Below are positions 30,835-40,007 of a DNA stretch of 64,000 bases, piece by piece (within the stretch, counting starts at the first letter, position 1; each line of letters opens with the position of its first letter). Under the pieces are notes generated by a model. It saw nothing but the letters and a program-made list of their open reading frames with translations, did not search any database and was not told the DNA's origin. The DNA comes from Fastidiosipila sanguinis (GTDB lineage Bacteria > Bacillota > Clostridia > Saccharofermentanales > Fastidiosipilaceae). The translations under genes and the position numbers were made by a program. Where the stretch lies: positions 1,542,001-1,606,000 of the forward strand of contig NZ_CP027226.1 of NCBI RefSeq assembly GCF_002998295.1, read 5' to 3'.

Positions 30835-32271
30835 CTAATTTCTAGGATTCTTTCCTTCTAATTGTTCTCGCTCGATAATTTCTGTAATAGCATCATTTGC
30901 TTCTTTTACAGCTTGATCTGCATCTGTTCCTAATAAAGCAACTTTTTCAAATAATGTTGCAACTTCTTGTGAAATTGAGAATGGGTAGTTTGGTTCAGCA
31001 ACAGCTCTACCTGCGATCTCTGCAACTACGCCTGAATGATCAGGAGCAGATACAGCCTTGTCAATGTAGTCATGAACACTCTTACGTGTTGGTGACTTAG
31101 AATATTGAGCAATTTCGAAGAATTCTGCTGGTCTTGCTGGATCTTCTGCTAACAACCAACTAATGTAGTTATAAGCACCATCTACTTTTTGTGTTAGAGC
31201 ATCGATTACGTATGTCCAACCACCGTTTGTAGAAATTGTTGAGTTTGTATTTCCATCTTTGGTTGGTGGAACAGCAATTGCTGTATTTTCCCATACTTCT
31301 GGATAGTCATTAATTAATTGTGCAATACCCCATGATCCTGAGAATGCCATGAATAGACCTTCTTCACCATAAGGAGTAATGTCGTTATATGCTGATAATG
31401 CTTGCTCTGGAACTAATTGTTTGTCATATAGTTCTTTCCAGAATAAAGCTAGTTCTTTGTAGCTATCATCTACAGCTGGTTTTGCCCAACTATCTTCGAT
31501 TGGCCAGTGTCCTGCAGCACCTAATTGCCATCCCCATGTACCCCATGCCATATCAACACCGAATCCAGCGATACCTAAAGCGAATGAGTTATTATCTGTT
31601 AATGGTTTCAATTTCTCTGCTGCTTCTATTAATTCTGCCCAAGTTGTTGGAGCTTTATCAATACCTGCTTCAGCAAATTTATCTGTTCTATAGAACAAAA
31701 CTGTTGAAGGTTCTACTAATTGAGGATATGCGTAAACTTTGTCATTGAAACTTACCATCTCTCTAACGTTATCTGAAATATCATCTAATTGTGATTGAGC
31801 AAATATGTCGTTAAGAGGTAGGATTGTCTCATCATCTACTGAACCCCAAAGGTGGTTATAAGAAGCTAGATATACGTCTGGAGCTGTCTTTGTAGCTTGA
31901 GCTGCTACCATTTGCTCTCCCCAAGTTGCGTCAGAAACGAACTCTTGTTTTACAGTATAGCCCCTGTCTGCCTGATTATATTGTTCAACTTTCTCCTCAA
32001 AGTGTTTTTGGTTCCACTCTTCAAAAGGTCTATTCCAAACAATAATTTCGCTACCATCACCTTTTGGCAATGCTGGCCATTCATAACCTGTTGCTTCATC
32101 AACATTCTTCATTTCATCTGCTGGTTTATCTTTTTCACCATCAGTTGTTTCTTCTTGTTGTTGTGAACCAGAATCACTTGGCTCTTTACCAGTATTACCA
32201 GTATTACTGTTACATGCACTTAGTACAAGAATACCTGCTAATAAAATAGCTAATGTTTTGAATTTTTTCAT
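30835..32271 (-). CDS. Sugar ABC transporter substrate-binding lipoprotein
   Basis: 478 residues with signal peptide ending LVLSACN and a Gln/Glu/Asp-rich linker of about 40 residues. The mature part fits the extracellular family 1 binding proteins: TVLFYRTDKFAEAGIDKAPTTWAEL, FSGSWGIAQL and ISTNGGWTYVIDA. GGAGG precedes the ATG. Many Trp residues line this family's sugar cleft. It is the probable receptor for D-arabino-oligosaccharides by context; specificity cannot be read from sequence. Confidence 0.93.
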   Translation of the reverse strand: MKKFKTLAILLAGILVLSACNSNTGNTGKEPSDSGSQQQEETTDGEKDKPADEMKNVDEATGYEWPALPKGDGSEIIVWNRPFEEWNQKHFEEKVEQYNQADRGYTVKQEFVSDATWGEQMVAAQATKTAPDVYLASYNHLWGSVDDETILPLNDIFAQSQLDDISDNVREMVSFNDKVYAYPQLVEPSTVLFYRTDKFAEAGIDKAPTTWAELIEAAEKLKPLTDNNSFALGIAGFGVDMAWGTWGWQLGAAGHWPIEDSWAKPAVDDSYKELALFWKELYDKQLVPEQALSAYNDITPYGEEGLFMAFSGSWGIAQLINDYPEVWENTAIAVPPTKDGNTNSTISTNGGWTYVIDALTQKVDGAYNYISWLLAEDPARPAEFFEIAQYSKSPTRKSVHDYIDKAVSAPDHSGVVAEIAGRAVAEPNYPFSISQEVATLFEKVALLGTDADQAVKEANDAITEIIEREQLEGKNPRN

Positions 32272-32529
32272 AATACCCTCCTCGTATTACTTTTTTTAGA
32301 AGAACATTTAATTTAAAGTTAATATTTTTTTTGTACATGTAAAAGGATTTCTATATAAGATTAATTGATAGGTTCAATACAGGGGATTAATCAATCACTC
32401 GCTTATTAAAATTCAATTACTGCACTAAATAAATTATTGAATGTTCTTCGAAATTCTTCTGAAACTAACGCCTACGTTACTTCTTCCTTAATTTCCTCAT
32501 TCTCTAATTAAAATAAAATTAGAGATAAA
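32272..32529 (-). promoter_or_regulatory. Leader and promoter of the sugar-importer genes
   Basis: On the minus strand, TTGAAC and TATAGA hexamers spaced by 16 bp lie near 32350-32380, a plausible promoter for the binding-protein gene. AGAAGAACATT near 32300 and AATGTTCTTC near 32440 form a long-range inverted repeat. An AT-rich hairpin (CTCTAATT/AATTAGAG, 32502-32524) follows the GH183 stop but lacks a T tract. Confidence 0.45.
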
Positions 32530-33798
32530 TTACTTAAGAGTTACTTTCATTAAAATTGAGTTATAAACTGGATCCCACATAGACATTATGTAATAGAATA
32601 CTTTGCCATCTTCTTCAGTCATAACCTCATGAACGAATCCTCCATACAATGCAGTGAAGTCATCTGAGTGTGCAATAAGTAAGTCTGAGCTATAATCCCC
32701 CCAGAGCTCTTTTGCACTTCTCATAATAATTCCATGCGCAGGTTCTTGGAGATATGTAATTACATATTCTTGGAGATATTCATTCCACATAATAGAAGGT
32801 TCACCAACTGTATCTTCAATAATAGGTATTGCATTCTCTACATTTGCTGAGAATTCAGGTTCACCATTATTTTTTCCTGATAAATATTCATATGCTTCAG
32901 TATTCTCTATCTGATCTTGTTTAACTCGCATTAGATAGGCGTTACCATATCTACCGCCACCTATACCAACACCATAAACATAATCATCTTTAATAATAGC
33001 TGCTACTTGACCAAATTTATCCGGATCTAGACTGACGTTATCTAGCTTCTTGAAGCTCTCTCCATCATCTTCAGAAACTGCTAATCCACCATAGTTTATT
33101 GTCCAGTGACCAGGTTTACCCCATTCTTTAACACTCATGAAGTAAACGTATAATTTGCCATCAATTGATACTGAACCTGTTGGGATTACTGTATTCTCAT
33201 TACCTGGGCGTTTCTTACTTGATAAAAGCTCCATAGCAACTTTTGTACTACCTGACTTGTTGCCGATCATATCTGATATTTCTAAGCCATCAGAGAAATC
33301 TTTATCATCACTAATAGCTAAAACATTGCTTCGCCACAATCCACCAGCCATTGGATGTCCTTGACTATCTCCCCAGAAAGTATCACCAAACCAAAGATAT
33401 AACTTATCATTATGAATTACTGGAATACCAAGATCTGTTCCACCTACTCTAAATCTAGTTCTGGTCATGTTAGGTGATCCATCTCCGGTTATTAATCCTA
33501 TGGTTTCTACTTTTTCTACACCTTTGAGATTAAAGTTCTCATCAGACAAATCTTCCGTTGACCAAATTTTAGCTTCAGGAATTATCATTTCGTAAGGGTT
33601 CTTTGTTTCCTCAACTTCTTCCTTATCAGATTCTTTAGTTGCTTCTGTCTCTTTCGAAGTGTTCTCTACACTAGTCATCTCAGACTCCTTATTAGAAATA
33701 CTAGAACTGCTGTTTTCTGTTGAACTACCCTCTTGGCACGCTGTTAAGAGAATAGCTAAAGAAACTGCGATTGCTCCTAATCTTCTGTATGCCTTCAT
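32530..33798 (-). CDS. Lipoprotein of DUF4185/GH183, predicted endo-D-arabinanase
   Basis: 422 residues from MKAYRRLG, which has GGAAAGGAAA upstream. The signal peptide ends LLTACQ (Cys about 21). A Ser/Glu/Lys linker of about 45 residues leads to a DUF4185 five-bladed propeller: VGGTDLGIPV, LYLWFGDTFWGDS, GGLWRSNVLAISDD, VIPTGSVSI and YGGLAVSEDDGESF. Asp122 (TDLG) and Asp139 (FGDT) are my candidates for the catalytic pair. DUF4185 is GH183, whose characterised members are endo-acting D-arabinofuranases on mycobacterial arabinogalactan and lipoarabinomannan. Being lipid-anchored outside the cell, it would make the first cuts. Confidence 0.85.
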   Translation of the reverse strand: MKAYRRLGAIAVSLAILLTACQEGSSTENSSSSISNKESEMTSVENTSKETEATKESDKEEVEETKNPYEMIIPEAKIWSTEDLSDENFNLKGVEKVETIGLITGDGSPNMTRTRFRVGGTDLGIPVIHNDKLYLWFGDTFWGDSQGHPMAGGLWRSNVLAISDDKDFSDGLEISDMIGNKSGSTKVAMELLSSKKRPGNENTVIPTGSVSIDGKLYVYFMSVKEWGKPGHWTINYGGLAVSEDDGESFKKLDNVSLDPDKFGQVAAIIKDDYVYGVGIGGGRYGNAYLMRVKQDQIENTEAYEYLSGKNNGEPEFSANVENAIPIIEDTVGEPSIMWNEYLQEYVITYLQEPAHGIIMRSAKELWGDYSSDLLIAHSDDFTALYGGFVHEVMTEEDGKVFYYIMSMWDPVYNSILMKVTLK

Positions 33799-33840
33799 AG
33801 AAGTTTCCTTTCCAGGATCGAAAAAAGAATGAAATAAATG

Positions 33841-33861
33841 TGGAATCGATCCCATATGTTT
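33841..33861 (-). promoter_or_regulatory. LacI-type operator at the GH183 promoter
   Basis: The near-palindrome TGGGATCGATTCCA with a central CG sits just downstream of a TTGCAA -35 and TATAAT -10 (16-bp spacing), where a bound repressor would block initiation. The full 21 bp are identical to the site at 42211-42231. The start codon of the GH183 gene is 43 nt on. Confidence 0.75.
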
Positions 33862-34059
33862 TATTATATTTCATCTTGCACAATTTGCAATGTAAAAATA
33901 CTGTTTTTAGCGAGTTGTTTGGTATTTTTGTCAGTATCACTAAAATAAAGATCTTGAGCTTGTGCACTTTGTCGATATAATCTTTGAGCCTCTATTCTAC
34001 TGATGTGTAAAACCCCTTAGACTATCGTATAAAGCAATTTCTATATACAAGTCAATTTA

Positions 34060-36477
34060 TTATTCAAACTCAAATTTATATTTACTTAAATCACCATACT
34101 TAGAGTCAATTTGATATGTGAGATTCTCACCCAGACTCTCTACATCAACTATTCCCCATGCATCTCTTGCTAAAACAAAGTATTTTCCTAAATTCTGCGG
34201 TCTTAACTTAATTGTTTCATTTACAAGATCTAGTTTTAAACCAATATATTCTTGATATGGTCCGAATGAAGCTAGGCTTCTAGCATAGTGGTGACCACAT
34301 TCCATCTCGTTCCATGGGTTTCTGTTTTTACCATTAAATCTAGCTCTAAGTTTCTCAATTAAATCTACAGCTTCATTAATATAACCACAGGAAATTAGTA
34401 AGCTTGCAACACTATATTCAACTCCTGGCCAGACTTCATCACTATAAACGAATGGAATCCTTGGTTTGCCGCCCTTTGGCCATGCACATAGTACTAGTCC
34501 ACTCTCATCATTGAAGGCGTACCCTCTTTGGAGGTTATCTACTTTTCGAAGCTCATCAATTAAATTGTTTTTATAGATGGAATATACAGCTGACTTGATG
34601 TTTTCTTCTTTTAGAGATATCTTGAGTCCAAGTTGCTTAGCCCATGTTACACCTAATAGTTGGTCGGCTAAACATCCATTACCATATTGATATTTATGTT
34701 TGTCAATATCGTCAATATTCTGGATATAATATTCACCGTTGAAACAATTCTCATCCAAATATTTAGATACATTTCGCTCAGTTTCCCTAGCCCAGTTAGC
34801 GTAATCAGGCTCGCCCAAGAAATCTGCCATCTCAGCTAGTGCTGCTAAAGCTGTTATCCAAATACTGTTGGCTAGCGTTGACACCCCATAGAATTCGATA
34901 TCATAGGTGTTATGTTGCATTGCTTCAAGAATCCCATCACCATCTAAGTCCCATGTTGTTTTGGCAAATTCAATACTACGTTTAAGCTCAGGCCAAATAC
35001 CTTCAAGCCACTTATTGTCTCCAGATATTTTCCACTCTCTATACACTCTTACCGCACTTCCCAATTGCCCATCAGAAGCTGGGTGATAATCGTCTGAGAA
35101 ACCATCCAGATATGTTATAGCTCTGAAGTTCATCTTGCCATTTGTTCTTAACTCTGTGAAATACTCTGTTTCTCTCATGCTTCGCTCTAGATCTGGGAAG
35201 AAATACGCTAAGCTCTGTGCATAGTTCCAAACGTGGGTACAGTTACCAGGGCAGCTACCTTCAAAATCAAAGTTACCTTCCCAGGCATAGAAGTTACCAT
35301 TCTCAACTCTGAAACATGTTTGCGATCGTATAGTTGTAAGATTAGTTGCTACTGCATCCAAGATAGGTTCTGGTACGTTACTAGAGTACCAAGTTTCAGC
35401 AAATTCCTGTGCAATCTCTCTGTAGTAAGTGAATTTATCAGTTAAATATCTTAATAACTCTTTTGGTTTACCCCATTGAGCGTAATAATTTTTCACAACT
35501 GCGTCTTCACCATCTTTGGCAGAATCTCTATGCTGGTTATTTTGTGGCCAACTTCTTGAACGATTAGGGTGATACCAAGTGTATATAAATTTAAACTCAC
35601 TTGATTCTCCAGGTTCTAATTCACTATCCAAGGATAAAGAACCTATTGTGAAGGGACTGTGGTGAACTGATGTTGCTTCATCAACGAGGTCCTTGCTGTT
35701 TCGCAAAACTCCTGACTCGGAAAAGTCATTCCAGAAATCTTGCATACCATCCCACCATTGACCTTCTTGCCATAGCTCTTTGCTCTGTACATTTTGTTGT
35801 TCAGAAGGTATTACAGCAATACCCATCTCTGTATAGTCAGTACTCGTATCAGGTATATTTTCGTTATACATTAAGATAGATGTGAAATCATCTTCATTGT
35901 ATAGTTCGTTAATTGAGCCATCTTCATACAAAGCTTTGCTAAATACATCTCGTCTGCCTGTCCAACCTGCTAGGTTCGCAGCAGATAAAGCTATGCAAAC
36001 TTTTTGCTTGCTATTAGAAATATTTTTTACTTTCCAAGTGAAGTAAATAGCTGGTATTCCCGACTCATTAGAATTTAACGGTACAAAAGGTGAAAAAGCT
36101 TCTAGACTTACTTCCAGAGGATAATCTTCCTCTTCGAGTTTTAGATTTGCTATTGGATATTCAACTTTAAATTTACTATCTCTGAACCTTGGAGCACCTG
36201 AAAAATTCCACGCATGGAATCCATGAGAATGCTCATAAGGCTGTCTAAGTTCAGCTTCTAGAACTTTTGCAGAGTGTTTTCCAGATTCATCTTCGCTTCT
36301 AATCGCAAAGAAAGTATAAGGCTGTTCATTACCTTTATCCGGTTTGTTAAAAATCTCAAAATCCTGCAAACGTCCTCTGGAGTTCATTGAAATAGTTCCA
36401 GTACCAATTCCTCCTATCGGAAAAACCGCCTGACTATCTTCAGCTGAATAAATCCTTCTATTATTATCAAATAACAT
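34060..36477 (-). CDS. GH116 family glycoside hydrolase, predicted exo-beta-D-arabinofuranosidase
   Basis: 805 residues without signal peptide, so cytoplasmic. The N-terminal beta domain begins FPIGGIGTGTISMNSRGRLQDFEIF, a GH116 hallmark. The alpha/alpha barrel holds EGSCPGNCTHVWNYAQ (Glu407, nucleophile candidate) and EAMQHNTYDIEFYG (Asp526, acid/base candidate), matching the Glu/Asp pair of the family. Classical GH116 enzymes are beta-glucosidases or glucosylceramidases, but a member from Microbacterium is known as an exo-beta-D-arabinofuranosidase acting with GH183 and GH172. The same partners are next door here, which favours that activity. AAAGGTGAA precedes the ATG. Confidence 0.82.
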   Translation of the reverse strand: MLFDNNRRIYSAEDSQAVFPIGGIGTGTISMNSRGRLQDFEIFNKPDKGNEQPYTFFAIRSEDESGKHSAKVLEAELRQPYEHSHGFHAWNFSGAPRFRDSKFKVEYPIANLKLEEEDYPLEVSLEAFSPFVPLNSNESGIPAIYFTWKVKNISNSKQKVCIALSAANLAGWTGRRDVFSKALYEDGSINELYNEDDFTSILMYNENIPDTSTDYTEMGIAVIPSEQQNVQSKELWQEGQWWDGMQDFWNDFSESGVLRNSKDLVDEATSVHHSPFTIGSLSLDSELEPGESSEFKFIYTWYHPNRSRSWPQNNQHRDSAKDGEDAVVKNYYAQWGKPKELLRYLTDKFTYYREIAQEFAETWYSSNVPEPILDAVATNLTTIRSQTCFRVENGNFYAWEGNFDFEGSCPGNCTHVWNYAQSLAYFFPDLERSMRETEYFTELRTNGKMNFRAITYLDGFSDDYHPASDGQLGSAVRVYREWKISGDNKWLEGIWPELKRSIEFAKTTWDLDGDGILEAMQHNTYDIEFYGVSTLANSIWITALAALAEMADFLGEPDYANWARETERNVSKYLDENCFNGEYYIQNIDDIDKHKYQYGNGCLADQLLGVTWAKQLGLKISLKEENIKSAVYSIYKNNLIDELRKVDNLQRGYAFNDESGLVLCAWPKGGKPRIPFVYSDEVWPGVEYSVASLLISCGYINEAVDLIEKLRARFNGKNRNPWNEMECGHHYARSLASFGPYQEYIGLKLDLVNETIKLRPQNLGKYFVLARDAWGIVDVESLGENLTYQIDSKYGDLSKYKFEFE

Positions 36478-36567
36478 TTTTTCACCTTTCGCCGCTATAA
36501 GTCTTAATTAACTTAAAAATTAAATGACTCTACTAAAAATCATTATTAAGTGACATGGATAGCATCA

Positions 36568-37638
36568 TTAAATTACTTCTAAGAAGTCTCTATCAGGTAG
36601 TTTTGGCATATTCTTAGCTGGTTTGTCTTGATACCAGAACGCTACTGATGCGATATCGTCTTGAAGTGGCAAATATCTGAAATTAGAACGCCAACCAAGA
36701 GCTTGGATAGTGACTCTTAATTTCTCTTCGAATCTAATTGGATCTGTTAGATGCCAACGATACATTCCAAATCTCATTTGAGAATTATAGGTATGATCTG
36801 GTCTAATTACTTGGTGTAAGCCTGCATATGGAGTTGTAAACTCTTTGTACTGACCGGTTGTCTTGTCCTCGAAGTTATAAGATCCACAGAAGTAGTCTTC
36901 GGTTCCAGTTCCACAAATTGTTGGATATTCTTCATCACTATCCATGTAGAACTTAATTTCACCTTCACCCCACCAGCCTCTATTATTAACTTGCCAAGCC
37001 ATGTAGGTACCAACATAGTGACCTTTACCTTCGATTCCATCTACAATTGTGTACACATCTTTGTATGGCAAAGGATTGACTCTTCTAAATTGCGCGTGGA
37101 AGTATGCTTCCTCTGGCTCAACATCACGCAACTCGTAATCAATTTGATAGTACATGATTACATCCTCATCTGCTAAATTCTCTAGCTCGATTCTTGCGTT
37201 TTTCTTGAAAGGCATTGACCAATAGCAGTTAAAGGCACTTCCTGGGTTTACACATACTGGTAATGAACTTAGCTGTGCATATTCTCCCCAACCTGAACAG
37301 AAAAAGTCACCAATTGGAGCTTCAACAGATGGAATATCTGAATCGTCCCAGTAAATTCTAATTATTGTGTAGCGCCAGTTGCCTGTTGGTGTCAGCCAAA
37401 TGTGGTTGATTGCTCCTGGGCCATCGATGTTAGCTATTTCCCAGGTCTTGCCTGCTTCAATAACTATGAAAGGATTGACCTTCCAACCTTTACCTAGATC
37501 TCTTGCAGGCTCTTTGGCGAAGCCGTCTTCAAGCTCCATCATTCCACCCTGTCCTACTGCACCAGTATAGTTCTCTGGGCTTATTGAGCGGGTCTTACCG
37601 TTTGTTACCTTTGATAGGCTACCTAATCCTTGATACAT
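36568..37638 (-). CDS. GH172 (DUF2961) glycosidase, predicted exo-alpha-D-arabinofuranosidase (second copy)
   Basis: 356 residues, no signal peptide. The DUF2961 core is clear: GPGAINHIWLT, IYWDDSDIPSVEAPIGDFF, WWGEGEIKFYMDSD (Glu225/Glu227) and TICGTGTEDYFCGSYNF (Glu247). The acidic residues in the last two motifs correspond to the nucleophile and acid/base known for GH172. That family includes alpha-D-fructofuranosidase and alpha-D-arabinofuranosidase. GGAGAG lies at the end of the upstream GH3 gene, only 4 nt away, so the two are coupled. It differs clearly from the other copy at 40008, which suggests different linkages. Confidence 0.86.
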   Translation of the reverse strand: MYQGLGSLSKVTNGKTRSISPENYTGAVGQGGMMELEDGFAKEPARDLGKGWKVNPFIVIEAGKTWEIANIDGPGAINHIWLTPTGNWRYTIIRIYWDDSDIPSVEAPIGDFFCSGWGEYAQLSSLPVCVNPGSAFNCYWSMPFKKNARIELENLADEDVIMYYQIDYELRDVEPEEAYFHAQFRRVNPLPYKDVYTIVDGIEGKGHYVGTYMAWQVNNRGWWGEGEIKFYMDSDEEYPTICGTGTEDYFCGSYNFEDKTTGQYKEFTTPYAGLHQVIRPDHTYNSQMRFGMYRWHLTDPIRFEEKLRVTIQALGWRSNFRYLPLQDDIASVAFWYQDKPAKNMPKLPDRDFLEVI

Positions 37639-37642
37639 ATTT

Positions 37643-39925
37643 TTACTCTCCTTCTTCTATTTTTTTATATATATTTTCGACAAAATTATCAGCTACCTTG
37701 AAGTAGCAAGGGTAGTAGTGAATGGGCTCTTGAATACCACCTACCACTATCTCTTTGTTAATTATTTTATCTTGGTTCTCGTCTATATATTTCATATGCG
37801 CTAGGAAATCTTGGTTATTAGATCTTATGCACATATCGAAAAATAGATCTTTTACCTTATCGAAATTATTCGTCATGATAATGTCTTCTAAGGTCATTTG
37901 TGAGTTGACTACAAGAGGATGCGCATCTCCCTTTATCTTAAGGATCTCTACTAGCCTTATATCTCTACTAGAACTTCCTATCTGGATTTCATAATCACCA
38001 GATGGTACAAACCAATCTTTTATATCCTCGTTATAAATTGCAAAACTTCTGTAGTCCAATTCAAGCTCTATTTCTTTTTCTTCTCCTGGATTTAGTTCAA
38101 TTTTGCCGAATCCTTTGAGTTCTTTCTCCGGTCTTGAATACTTGCTATCTTTCGCGGCTACATAGAGTTGATAAACTTCTTTACCAAGAATATTTGATGT
38201 ATTTTTTAGCGTGAATTTCACTCTATAATTAAACTCAGCAATTTCTTCTACCCTCAAATTACTATATTCAAACTCTGAATAAGATAAGCCGTGTCCAAAT
38301 GGATAAAGTACATCTATTTTTCTCGTGTCATACCAACGGTAGCCGACAAAAATATCCTCTGCATAATTTACACTCTTTGGATTACCTGGGAAATTCCCAA
38401 ATGCAGGAGTATCCTCTAACCTAAAAGGATATGTCTCAGCCAATTTACCGCTAGGATTGATTTCACCAAGCAAAATCTCAGCAGTTGCTGCGCCAACTGC
38501 TTCTCCTCCCAGATGCAAATCTAGAATCGCTGCAACATCCTCCTCCCACTCCATCTCAACTGGACTACCTTTGTGCAGCAAAACAATTGTGTTTGGATTT
38601 ACTTTTGCAATTTCTTTGATCAAAAGATTTTGAGAGGCTGGCATTTTTAAGTTTTGTCTATCAATACCCTCAATTTCGAAACTATTTGGCAAACCGGCGA
38701 ATATAACTACCTTATCATTTGTCTTAGCAGCTTCCTTGGCCTGTTCTAGTTTATCTTGATCTAATTCTAGATCTTCTGTAATCACTTCATCAATGAAGCT
38801 AAAATTATCTTTATCTTTTAAGGTCTCATAGGCTCCACTAACTTTATAAGCTCTTACGGAACTAGAGCCTCCGCCCTGAAATCGTGGTTCTTTCAAGTAT
38901 GGTCCTAGAGCAAGCACACTTTCTTTCTCAGATATTGGCAATACTTTATTATTATTTTTCAACAAAACTGCACTTTGGCTCGCTACATATTGCGCAAAGT
39001 TATGGTGCTCGTCTCTGTTGTATTTCTCTTTATTAAGGTCAGACTTAGCATCAGCAACACTGCACTTACTTATCCAAGCCAATATTTCTCTAACTCTAGC
39101 ATTGAGTTGCTCTTCACTTAAATCTCCATCGTCCAACGCTTTTAATATATCTTTATCCGCGTAATGACTCTCTGGCATTTCAATATTTAGACCAGCTGCA
39201 ATTGCTCTCACCTTATCGTTAACAGCTCCCCAGTCACTAATTACTATGCCTGAGAAACCCCATTCATTTCTGAGTATGTCGTTCAAGAGATATCTGTTCT
39301 CTGTACTGTAAGATCCATTCACTAGATTATATGAGGCCATTACAGACCAAGGTTGAGCTTCTTTAATAGTTTTCTCAAAACCTGGTAAATATATCTCCCT
39401 CAAAGCTCGTTCCGAAACTCTTGCATCGACTGTCATTCTATTTGTCTCTTGGTTATTAACTGCGAAATGCTTAAGTGAGGTACCTACTGATTGATCTTGC
39501 ATACCTTTGACATATGCAGTTGCCAATTCTCCCGTCAAATATGGATCCTCGGATAAATACTCGAAATTTCGTCCACACAATGGACTACGTTTAATATTTA
39601 TAGCTGGGCCAAGAACGGTACCAACATTCTCGCTCTTCGCTGCTTCTCCAATACGCTTAGCTACTTCATAGATAAGCTCCTTGTCAAAGCTAGCTGCTAA
39701 AGCAGAACCTGTCGGAAAACACACAGCCTTGGTTGTGCCTTCTAAATCTGAATGGTCTTTGTTAGCTTCTCTTTTGCCCAAACCATGAGGACCGTCAGCT
39801 ACAGTAATGGAAGGCAAATTAAAATGAGGAAAATCTCTGGTCTCCCATAATCCCTTACCTGTTAGCAAAGCAATTTTATCTTCTTTACTCATTGCTTCTA
39901 AAGTTTTATCAAGATTAATTTCCAT
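37643..39925 (-). CDS. GH3 family glycoside hydrolase
   Basis: 760 residues, cytoplasmic. Domain 1 TIM barrel has VADGPHGLG, KHFAVNNQE and the nucleophile Asp231 in GIVISDWGAV. Domain 2 has the sandwich with GGGSSSVRAYKVSG and HKGSPVEMEW. A fibronectin-like domain (GKEVYQLYVAA, PEKELKGFGKIELNPGEE) and a short extra C-terminal tail follow. Most relatives are beta-glucosidases. Its place between two GH172 genes means that it may act on a side group or another beta-linked residue of the same glycan. The substrate is unresolved. Confidence 0.88.
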   Translation of the reverse strand: MEINLDKTLEAMSKEDKIALLTGKGLWETRDFPHFNLPSITVADGPHGLGKREANKDHSDLEGTTKAVCFPTGSALAASFDKELIYEVAKRIGEAAKSENVGTVLGPAINIKRSPLCGRNFEYLSEDPYLTGELATAYVKGMQDQSVGTSLKHFAVNNQETNRMTVDARVSERALREIYLPGFEKTIKEAQPWSVMASYNLVNGSYSTENRYLLNDILRNEWGFSGIVISDWGAVNDKVRAIAAGLNIEMPESHYADKDILKALDDGDLSEEQLNARVREILAWISKCSVADAKSDLNKEKYNRDEHHNFAQYVASQSAVLLKNNNKVLPISEKESVLALGPYLKEPRFQGGGSSSVRAYKVSGAYETLKDKDNFSFIDEVITEDLELDQDKLEQAKEAAKTNDKVVIFAGLPNSFEIEGIDRQNLKMPASQNLLIKEIAKVNPNTIVLLHKGSPVEMEWEEDVAAILDLHLGGEAVGAATAEILLGEINPSGKLAETYPFRLEDTPAFGNFPGNPKSVNYAEDIFVGYRWYDTRKIDVLYPFGHGLSYSEFEYSNLRVEEIAEFNYRVKFTLKNTSNILGKEVYQLYVAAKDSKYSRPEKELKGFGKIELNPGEEKEIELELDYRSFAIYNEDIKDWFVPSGDYEIQIGSSSRDIRLVEILKIKGDAHPLVVNSQMTLEDIIMTNNFDKVKDLFFDMCIRSNNQDFLAHMKYIDENQDKIINKEIVVGGIQEPIHYYPCYFKVADNFVENIYKKIEEGE

Positions 39926-40007
39926 AGATTTTCCTCAAATAAACTTATTATCTTAAATTATTTTCTGGTGAAAACACCTTGGTCTAATGACAGTATTATC
40001 TATAATA

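Noticed and set aside
31389-31748. A 119-codon plus-strand open frame inside the sugar-binding protein gene
   Set aside because: It is a Leu-rich antisense shadow without a ribosome site.
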